A stretch of DNA of 64,000 bases from Actinophytocola sp044466355. Lineage in GTDB: Bacteria > Actinomycetota > Actinomycetes > Mycobacteriales > Pseudonocardiaceae. The notes beneath the pieces are model-generated. The model had not been told where the DNA came from and did no database searches. It saw nothing but the letters and a program-made list of their open reading frames with translations. Both the position numbers and the translations under genes were made by a program. This document shows, in pieces, positions 38,818 through 45,778 of this stretch; positions within the stretch are counted from its first letter, which is position 1; each line of letters begins with the position of its first letter. The stretch covers positions 51,012 through 115,011 of the forward strand of contig NZ_JBITMQ010000022.1 in the NCBI RefSeq assembly GCF_044466355.1, in the 5' to 3' direction.

Positions 38818-40353
38818 TCACTCTTCGAGGGCCGGGCCCTGCGGCATCTGGGCGATGCGGAACACCACGAACTCGGCGGGTTTGACCGGGGCGACCCCGA
38901 TCTCGATGATCAGGTTGCCCGCGTCGCGGGACTCCGGCGGGTTGTTCTCCTCGTCGCACTTGACGTAGTAGGCGTCGGAGGCCGCGCGGCCCATCAGCGC
39001 ACCGCTGCGCCAGATCCGTTGCAGGAACGCGCCGACGACCCGGCGCACCGAGGCCCACAGGTACTCGTCGTTGGGTTCGAAGACCACCCAGTTGGTCCCG
39101 TTGAGGATCGACTCCTCGATGAAGTTGAACAGCCGCCGCACGTTGATGTAACGCCACTCCGGGTCGCTGGAGAGCGTCCGCGCACCCCACACCCGGATGC
39201 CCTGGCCGGGGAACGCCCGGATGCAGTTGACGCCACCGGGGTTGAGCTGTTCCTGCTCGCCCCGGCTGATCGCCTTCTCCAGCGCCACCACGCCCCGCAC
39301 GACCTCGTTGGCAGGCGCCTTGTGCACGCCCCGGGTCTCGTCGCTGCGGCCCCAGATGCCCGCCATGTGCCCGCTGGGCGGCAACGAGATCGCACGGCCC
39401 GTCGTCGGGTCCAGCGCGGTGATCCACGGCCAGTACAGGGTGGCGAACTTCGAGTCGTAGCCCGCGACCTCGCTGCGCCAGTGCTTGATCTGCTGGGAGT
39501 TCATGCCGGGCGGCGGGTCGAGGATCGCGACGCGGTCGGACATCAGCTCGCAGTGCGCGATCATCGCGAGCTGCACCGCCTTCACCCCGTCGGCGTCGAT
39601 CAGGCCGCGCTGGTAGGCCGAGAGCAGGTCCGGGGCGAGCACCATGGTGATCTCGTCGATGGCCTCGAAACCGCCGATGCCCGTGCGCTCCACCGCGTCG
39701 CCGACGTAGGTGCTCGGTGTCACCGCCACCGCGTCCGACGCGGACGTGCCCAGCGACACCACCGCGTCCCTGCGCGGCGCGACCGCCGTGCCGGTCTTGC
39801 TCTGTTCCAACGCGATCAGCTTCGACTGCTTGGCCACCACGGTCGCGACGTTGCGCGGCCCGCGCTTCGCCGTCACGTTGTCGAACGACTCGACCACCTT
39901 GCCGTCGCGCAGCACGTCCAGCCGGAAACCGTCCTCGGCCGACTCGCTGGCGTCGGCGATGGCGACGGAGAACTGGCCTGCCTGCGCGGCGTTGAGCGCC
40001 TCGACACTGAACGCGGGCCGATCGTCCTGTTCGGACGACGCGGGCACCGCCACTCGGGGCGCCGCGCTCCCGTTCGCACCGGCACCGGCGGTTTCCGGCA
40101 GCCGGACGACGTAGGCCGCGCCGCCACCGTTCAGGAAGTACCCGTACACCGAGTGCGGCAGGTACGCGTCCTCGACGAAACCGCCGAAGACCCGGGTGTA
40201 GTGCGTCCAGCTGGTGATCAGCGTCGGCTCGGAGACGGGGCCCTTCTCCGCGAAGCCGACGAACCCCGCGACGGCTGTGCCGACGCCCTCGATGGGTTTC
40301 GACCCGGAAGACACCTCTTCGACGTACACGCCTGGAGCCAGGTAGTTGGGCAT
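38818..40353 (-). CDS. Contractile tail sheath protein (Pvc2-like)
   Basis: A 511-residue sheath protein: N-terminal MPNYLAPGVYVEEVSSGSKP, with GVGTAVAGFVGFAEKGPV after it, and the C-terminal conserved domain with RVWGARTLSSDPEWRYINVRR, FVVFRIAQ and GNLIIEIGVAPVKPAEF. The ATG at 40353 was chosen because nearly all sheath proteins start here; the frame extends 31 codons upstream without homology. It is the first gene of the minus-strand CIS operon and is divergent from the DUF4255 gene. Confidence 0.95.
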   Translation of the reverse strand: MPNYLAPGVYVEEVSSGSKPIEGVGTAVAGFVGFAEKGPVSEPTLITSWTHYTRVFGGFVEDAYLPHSVYGYFLNGGGAAYVVRLPETAGAGANGSAAPRVAVPASSEQDDRPAFSVEALNAAQAGQFSVAIADASESAEDGFRLDVLRDGKVVESFDNVTAKRGPRNVATVVAKQSKLIALEQSKTGTAVAPRRDAVVSLGTSASDAVAVTPSTYVGDAVERTGIGGFEAIDEITMVLAPDLLSAYQRGLIDADGVKAVQLAMIAHCELMSDRVAILDPPPGMNSQQIKHWRSEVAGYDSKFATLYWPWITALDPTTGRAISLPPSGHMAGIWGRSDETRGVHKAPANEVVRGVVALEKAISRGEQEQLNPGGVNCIRAFPGQGIRVWGARTLSSDPEWRYINVRRLFNFIEESILNGTNWVVFEPNDEYLWASVRRVVGAFLQRIWRSGALMGRAASDAYYVKCDEENNPPESRDAGNLIIEIGVAPVKPAEFVVFRIAQMPQGPALEE

Positions 40354-40537
40354 CGACACTCCCAGTTGCAGCGGGGGACCACTCGTGACGAGAGTGGCAC
40401 CGGCGCGGCCGAGGCGAAGGGTGCGCACGCGCAACCGCACAGCCAACGCCGGTTGCCCGTCAGGACAACGGATCGTGGTCGCCGAGCGGGCCGTGGCCGC
40501 GCTGCCCGACTCCGCGCACCGTCACACACTGCGGGAT
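40354..40537. promoter_or_regulatory. Divergent promoter region of the CIS locus
   Basis: The 184 bases between the sheath start and the DUF4255 start must hold the promoters of both arms, that is, the particle operon (minus) and the accessory operon (plus). I see no clear sigma-70 boxes or long palindrome. If the longer DUF4255 start at 40475 is used, the region shrinks to 121 bases. Confidence 0.5.
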
Positions 40538-41179
40538 GTGCTGGCTGACATCGCATCCTCCCTCCGTGCGTGGCTCGCCTCCGAACTGTCCCCCGGGACC
40601 GGGATCGGGTTCGATCCGCCGAGTGCCCTCGCGCGCATCGAGCGGCGGCCCAGCGGTGCCGGGCTCGTCAACCTGTTCCTGTACGCGGTGGCCGAGGACC
40701 TGGAGGGGCTGGCCGGCGCGCGGGTACGGGTCGTCGACGCGGAGGGCCGGGTGGCAGGCACGGTGTCGCCGGTCCGCACCTACCAGCTCTCGTACCTGGT
40801 GACCGCGTGGGCGGCCGACACGAACGAGGAGTTCGAGCTGCTCGGCGCGGTGCTCGGCGCGCACGCGGAACGGGACAGCCTGAGCGGTGAGCACCTGCGT
40901 GGCGCGCTGGTGCACCTCGACACCGCCCTGCCGATGCGGATGGGGTGGTCGCCATCCCCGCACGCCCCCGACGTGTGGAGCGCCATCGGCACCCCCATGC
41001 GCACCAACCTCGTGCTCACGGTGTCCGCGCCCGCGCTGCCGCAGCGGGTGCGGCAGGTCGCGCCACCGGTGCGCACCCGCGAACTGGACGTGCACGACCT
41101 GACCAGGTCGGCGGACGCCGCGCAACCTCCACCCGCGATACCACGACGCAGGCAACGCCCCACCGTCGTCGAACACTGA
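40538..41179 (+). CDS. DUF4255 tail-terminator/cap-type protein (Pvc16-like)
   Basis: A 213-residue DUF4255 protein: LADIASSLRAWLASELSPG at the start, EERRPSGAGLVNLFLY-type pattern (IERRPSGAGLVNLFLYAVAED), PVRTYQLSYLVTAWA and LPMRMGWSPS. Pvc16/Afp16-like proteins terminate the tube-sheath and set the end of the particle. GTG 40538 gives the usual family start; GTG 40475 would add 21 residues. Unlike in many loci, it is on the strand opposite to the sheath gene and leads a separate operon, with the next gene 14 bases downstream. Confidence 0.85.
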   Translation: MLADIASSLRAWLASELSPGTGIGFDPPSALARIERRPSGAGLVNLFLYAVAEDLEGLAGARVRVVDAEGRVAGTVSPVRTYQLSYLVTAWAADTNEEFELLGAVLGAHAERDSLSGEHLRGALVHLDTALPMRMGWSPSPHAPDVWSAIGTPMRTNLVLTVSAPALPQRVRQVAPPVRTRELDVHDLTRSADAAQPPPAIPRRRQRPTVVEH

Positions 41180-41193
41180 CCCGAGGAGCGACT

Positions 41194-44100
41194 GTGTCCC
41201 GACACGCCACCGTGGTCCTGCTCGCGTTGCTCGTGACCGTTCCCTTCCTGGGTCTCGGCGCGGACCGGCCGGCCACCGTCCCACCCACCGAGCAGGTGGC
41301 CGAGCCGAGCCTGCTGCCCCCGCCGCCGAGCCCGCGGCTCACCCCCTCCTTCCGGGACGCCGTGTACGGCGACTTCCTGCTCGCGGGCAACAGCGTGCTG
41401 CGCTGCCCGGCCGACGGGGAGACCGCGGGCGACCACAGCCCCGCCGAGTGCGCGGCGGCGACGTCGGGCGGCGACGTCGCGGGCGGGCTGCTCGACACCA
41501 CGTCCAACAACAACGGCTACTACCTGCACCACGCCGACGTCGACGACCGGCAGGAGACGTTCGACTCCAGCACGGCCACCATCACCGTGCCGCCGGGCGC
41601 CGTGGTGCGGCACGCCCAGCTCACCTGGGGTGGGCACACCGGGCGGTTCATCGGGTTCTCCGGCGTCAACTGCGTGCGTCCGCTGCTGCTGCAGGGCGAG
41701 GCGCCACCGCCGCCCGCGGCCGCCGACCCGGCGGACCAGGCCGTGAGCGTCTCCGTCGCCGGCCGTGCCGCCGTCGCCGCGAGCCCCGCCCCGGACGCCT
41801 TCCGCACCACCGACGGGCAGGCCGAGCCGAGCCAGGTCTACACGGCGTGGGCGGACGTCACCCCGGCGTTCGCCGACATGCCGACCGGTGTCGCGGTACC
41901 GGTCACGGTCGGCAACGTGTGGGTGCCGACCGGGCCGGGGTGCGCTGGCGGCTGGTCGCTCACGGTCGTGTTCGACCACGGGCAACCCACCGCCGACCAC
42001 CCCCGGCCCCGGGTCGTCGACATCTACAACGACGACCTGCCGAGGAGCGGGGTGCTGCTGCCGGGTCTGCTGGAGCCGCTGCTGCCGGGCGTGCCGCTGC
42101 TCGACGGTGTGCTGCCCGGCCTCGTGCCCGTGCTGACCGGGTCCAGCGTGCTGCTGCCCGGTCTCGCACCGCACCGCTCCACCGCCGACGTGGCGATCGG
42201 TGTCACGGCGTTCGACGGGGACCGGCGGCAGGGCGAGGAGACCATGACCGTCGACGGCGTACCCGTCGTGGAGCCGTGCACCGGCGACGGTGCCGCCGAC
42301 TTCTTCCGGTCCTGCGCGGTCGGTGCGGAGACGGTCAACAACCTCAGCGTGGACGCGAAGACGGTCCGCCCGGCACTGGCCGACAACGACACGGGCGACG
42401 TCGAGGTGGGGCTGGACTCGGTGACCGACTTCGTGGTGCTGGGCAACCTCGTGATGTCCGCGTCCGTAACCCCGTCGGTCGCGGTCACGATGACCGGGCC
42501 GTCGGCGCCGGTCGCCGAGGGTTCGCTCGCCACGTTCGAGGTCGAGATCACCAACGACGGCGGTCTGCCGCTGACCGACGTCACCCTGCTGGTCGGTGCG
42601 CCCGGCGACGGCACCCGGTGCGTGCCGACGGTCCTGCCCGCGCTCGAACCCGGCACGTCGACCACCGCGACCTGCGTCCGGCCGGTGACCGAGGCCGCCG
42701 CGTTCGACCTGCCCGCGCAGGTGCGGGGGTCCTACCTCGCCGGGGCGGACGGCACCGCACGCACGGTGGCGGCGCGGACCGCGGCGCACGTCGAGGTGAT
42801 CCCGTCCGACCTGGCGGTCACGCGGATGCCCGACCGGCTGGTGACCCGCGCAGGGGCCACGGTGGAGTTCGCGGTGCGGTTGCGGAACAACACGACGTCC
42901 CCGGTGCACGACCTCGTCTACACCGACAGCGCCGCACCGGACTGCGCGGCGCCCGGCACCACGCTGGGCGCGGCCACCACGATGGAGTTCACCTGCGCCG
43001 TCGTCGCGCCCGACACCGCGTTCGAGAGCGGCGGCACGCTGCGGGCCACCACGGAGGACGGCAGCGTGGTCACCGTCGACAGCGACCGGGTGACGGTCAA
43101 CGTCATCGCGCCCGAGGTCACCGTCGCGACGGCGGTCGAGCCCGACACGATCTACCGGGGCGGCACCACAGAGCTGACGTTCACCGTCACCAACCCGGGC
43201 ACCGACCCCGACGAGACCCTCACGGACGTGCGCGTGACCGCGGACGACCTGTGCGCCGCGGAACCCGTCGCCCGGCTCGGCCCCGGCGAGACCGCCACGA
43301 CCTCCTGCACCGCCGCACCGGTCGCGACCAGGGACGTCATCGCGACAGCGGAGGCGCTCGACGTCAACGGCGACCCGGTCCAGGCGAAGGCGGAACCGGT
43401 CACGGTGACGGTGCTCGAACCGTTCATCGCGCTGCGCCAGCAGGCCGACCGCACGACCGTCCGCGTCGGCGACGAGGTGACGCTCACCTTCACCGTCGAG
43501 CACGTCGGCACCGAGGAGGACGGGCCGGTGCGCGACGTGCGTGTCACCAGCCCCACGATGCCGCCCGACTGTGTACCGGCCCCGGTCGCCGAGCTCGCAC
43601 CCGGGGAGTCCGCGTCCGTGTCCTGCACAGCCGCCCCCGACCGGACGTTCGACAACCAGGCGTTCGCGGCCGCGGTCGACCGGTACGACCGGGTCATGCG
43701 GGTCGGCACGGCACCGGCCAGGGTCGTGGTGACCAACCCGGCCATGACGATCAGCACCACCGCGGAGCCCGAGCAGGCCAGGCACAGCGAGCCGGTCGAC
43801 TTCGCCGTGACCGTGCGCAACATCGGGGACGTGCCGCTGACCGTGGCGGTCACCAACGACAACGCACCCGACTGCGACTTCACCCTCCCCGGTTCGGGGC
43901 TGCGGGCAGGCGCCGCGCACGGCGTGCGGTGCACGGTCACCACCCCGTCGGACGAAGGCACGACGGAGCTGACCAACGTCGCCGGCTACCGGGCGGAACC
44001 GTTGCCGGGCAGCGGCGACACCGGTCCGCCGCTGGACGGCGCCGACGACGCGACGGTGCGGCTGGCCGCCGGACAGGCGGCCCCGGCGCCCGCACCGGGC

Positions 44101-44343
44101 GACGACCCCCTCGACCCGGTGCGCGACGACGACGGGACAGCGGGCGGCACGACCGGCACCGGCCGGGACGCGGACGCGGCGGAGAGCGGCGGTGACGGGC
44201 TGGCGTGGACCGGGGCGAGCGTCGCAGGGTACGTCGCCGCCGGTGTCGCACTCCTCGTCGTCGGCGGGCTCGTGCTGCTCACCACCTCCCGCCGCAGGCA
44301 CGACCCGGACTCCGCGCTGTACCGGTGGTGGCCGGGTTCCTGA
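41194..44343 (+). CDS. Large sortase-anchored surface protein with CARDB/DUF11-like repeats
   Basis: A 1049-residue exported protein: a signal peptide with core TVVLLALLVTVPFLGLG, then an actinobacterial surface domain (YGDFLLAGNSVLRCPA; HAQLTWGGHTGRF), followed by about five Ig-like CARDB/DUF11 domains (VTVATAVEPDTIYRGGTTEL; ISTTAEPEQARHSEPVDF). It ends with LAWTG, a hydrophobic helix and a SRRRHD tail, a class-E sortase signal. GTG 41194 has GAGGAG upstream. Its position 14 bases after DUF4255 is notable, because injection systems are not usually co-transcribed with wall-anchored proteins. Confidence 0.8.
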   Translation: MSRHATVVLLALLVTVPFLGLGADRPATVPPTEQVAEPSLLPPPPSPRLTPSFRDAVYGDFLLAGNSVLRCPADGETAGDHSPAECAAATSGGDVAGGLLDTTSNNNGYYLHHADVDDRQETFDSSTATITVPPGAVVRHAQLTWGGHTGRFIGFSGVNCVRPLLLQGEAPPPPAAADPADQAVSVSVAGRAAVAASPAPDAFRTTDGQAEPSQVYTAWADVTPAFADMPTGVAVPVTVGNVWVPTGPGCAGGWSLTVVFDHGQPTADHPRPRVVDIYNDDLPRSGVLLPGLLEPLLPGVPLLDGVLPGLVPVLTGSSVLLPGLAPHRSTADVAIGVTAFDGDRRQGEETMTVDGVPVVEPCTGDGAADFFRSCAVGAETVNNLSVDAKTVRPALADNDTGDVEVGLDSVTDFVVLGNLVMSASVTPSVAVTMTGPSAPVAEGSLATFEVEITNDGGLPLTDVTLLVGAPGDGTRCVPTVLPALEPGTSTTATCVRPVTEAAAFDLPAQVRGSYLAGADGTARTVAARTAAHVEVIPSDLAVTRMPDRLVTRAGATVEFAVRLRNNTTSPVHDLVYTDSAAPDCAAPGTTLGAATTMEFTCAVVAPDTAFESGGTLRATTEDGSVVTVDSDRVTVNVIAPEVTVATAVEPDTIYRGGTTELTFTVTNPGTDPDETLTDVRVTADDLCAAEPVARLGPGETATTSCTAAPVATRDVIATAEALDVNGDPVQAKAEPVTVTVLEPFIALRQQADRTTVRVGDEVTLTFTVEHVGTEEDGPVRDVRVTSPTMPPDCVPAPVAELAPGESASVSCTAAPDRTFDNQAFAAAVDRYDRVMRVGTAPARVVVTNPAMTISTTAEPEQARHSEPVDFAVTVRNIGDVPLTVAVTNDNAPDCDFTLPGSGLRAGAAHGVRCTVTTPSDEGTTELTNVAGYRAEPLPGSGDTGPPLDGADDATVRLAAGQAAPAPAPGDDPLDPVRDDDGTAGGTTGTGRDADAAESGGDGLAWTGASVAGYVAAGVALLVVGGLVLLTTSRRRHDPDSALYRWWPGS

Positions 44344-44382
44344 CCGCTCCCAGGGTGTTTCCCTTCCTGAAAGGAAATGACG

Positions 44383-45444
44383 ATGGACTCCGTCCTGATC
44401 GGCTCGCTCGAGGTGTTGTGCGACAGCGAGCTGAGCGACCCGAGGCTGTTCTTCACCGCACTCGACGAGGTGTGCCAGGCGGGCGACAACACGGACTTCG
44501 AGGCGTTCCGCACCGCGTTCACCGAACGCGCGAACCGCGACGGCTTCACCGAACCCGGCGAGCTGTTCGTCCGCCACCTGGCGGACAACGGCGGCGCCGA
44601 CACCGTGCGCAAGTTCGCGGACGAGGGCGCGGACAACCTCGTCCGCGAGTACGAACGCCTGCTCTCGGAGCCCGAGCCCGAGCCCGAGCCCGCCGGGAAC
44701 CCCGCCGCCTACGACGAGTCCGTGTGGGTCGCCTTCGTCGCCGAGTTCGGCGCGAGCTGGAACGGTGCGGCGGAGACCTGGGACGCGTTCCGGACCTGGT
44801 TCCTCTACCACGCGGAGGAACGCGGGGTCGCCGCGCCCGCGACCGATTTCCTGGACTACGCCGAGGGCGAGTCCGACCGCGTCGCGTTCTTCGCCCGGTA
44901 CGGCGTCACCATCGACGTCGCGGCATCCGACGAGGCCCCCGCCGAGGAGGATCCCGAGGTGTGGCAGGCGTTCCTCGCCGAGTACGGCCCGGTCTGGAAC
45001 GGCGCGGAGGAGAACTGGGCGAGCTTCACCCCGTACTTCCTGCACTACGCGGAGGAGCGCGGGGTGACGGGATTCGCCGCGGCGTTCCTCGAGAACGCCC
45101 CCGACGACAACGACGCCCGCGTCCAGTACTTCGCCACCTACGGCGTCGTCACCGGCACCGACACCGAGACCGACACCGAGACCGGGACCGAGTCCGACGC
45201 CGAGTCCGATGCCGGGACCGACACCGACGACGCCGCGCCGGAGCCGGTCACCGCCGAGCAGATCGCCGACGCGGCGCAACAGTTCGCGCAGCTCGCGGAC
45301 GAGTCCGACCACGTGCCCGACGAGCACGAGGACACCGTCGCCGAGGCGTTCGCCGAGCTGGTGAACCAGATGCCGGAGGCCGCGAACCTGTCGCCGGAGC
45401 AGATGCGGGAACTGCTCGCGACCATCCCACAGGAACACCTCTGA
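44383..45444 (+). CDS. Acidic protein with three copies of an unrecognised 65-residue repeat
   Basis: A soluble protein of about 353 residues that I cannot assign. Two clear repeats, VWVAFVAEFGASWNGAAETW...YHAEERGV and VWQAFLAEYGPVWNGAEENW...HYAEERGV, lie near residues 115-176 and 194-256. A diverged third copy (FFTALDEVCQAGDNTDFEAF) lies near 22-86. Linkers are Glu/Pro-rich and Thr/Asp/Glu-rich (TDTETDTETGTESDAESD). The C-terminal 65 residues are helical (MPEAANLSPEQMRELLATI). The ATG at 44383 is preferred over 44377 because AAAGGAA then has normal spacing. It is the third gene of the DUF4255 operon. A cargo or adaptor role is possible. Confidence 0.6.
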   Translation: MDSVLIGSLEVLCDSELSDPRLFFTALDEVCQAGDNTDFEAFRTAFTERANRDGFTEPGELFVRHLADNGGADTVRKFADEGADNLVREYERLLSEPEPEPEPAGNPAAYDESVWVAFVAEFGASWNGAAETWDAFRTWFLYHAEERGVAAPATDFLDYAEGESDRVAFFARYGVTIDVAASDEAPAEEDPEVWQAFLAEYGPVWNGAEENWASFTPYFLHYAEERGVTGFAAAFLENAPDDNDARVQYFATYGVVTGTDTETDTETGTESDAESDAGTDTDDAAPEPVTAEQIADAAQQFAQLADESDHVPDEHEDTVAEAFAELVNQMPEAANLSPEQMRELLATIPQEHL

Positions 45445-45465
45445 CCCTGCGAAGGGACCACATCG

Positions 45466-45756
45466 ATGACCACGCAAGAGACCACCACCGCCGACGTCTC
45501 CACGTTCGCCGCTCCCCTGCTCGAGAAGTTCCTGGCGCTCAAGGCGCTCCGCGCGGAGGAGGACGCCACGGTCACCGAGGCCGACCTCGTGCAGCTGCTG
45601 GAGGAGGTCCGGGAGTCGGCGCTCCGCCCGGCCATGGAGGAGATACGACGCACCGTTCCCGGTGCCGCGGACCTGCCACCGGAAGAGCTCAGCGCGCTCG
45701 TCGGCGAGGCGCTGACCGAGGTCGTCATGGAAACCCTCGGCACGGAAACCGCCTGA
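45466..45756 (+). CDS. Small helical protein, unknown function
   Basis: A 96-residue acidic, all-helical protein (FAAPLLEKFLALKALRAEED; LPPEELSALVGEALTEVVME). Its C-terminal helices resemble in style those at the end of the preceding repeat protein. GAAGGG precedes the ATG. Its gaps to neighbours are 21 and 22 bases, so it is in the same operon. It could be a chaperone or immunity-type partner of the following large protein, but nothing proves this. Confidence 0.6.
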   Translation: MTTQETTTADVSTFAAPLLEKFLALKALRAEEDATVTEADLVQLLEEVRESALRPAMEEIRRTVPGAADLPPEELSALVGEALTEVVMETLGTETA

Positions 45757-45778
45757 GTCCAACGGAAAGGAACAGACC

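Noticed and set aside
25850..41179. Prophage or tailocin
   Set aside because: No capsid, portal, terminase, integrase or lysis gene; DUF4157, DUF4255, LysM and VgrG-like genes together define an injection system instead.
25850..41179. Type VI secretion system
   Set aside because: No TssJ/L/M membrane complex or ClpV-like gene, and the single-chain sheath and gpI/baseplate J set fit the PVC/Afp class.
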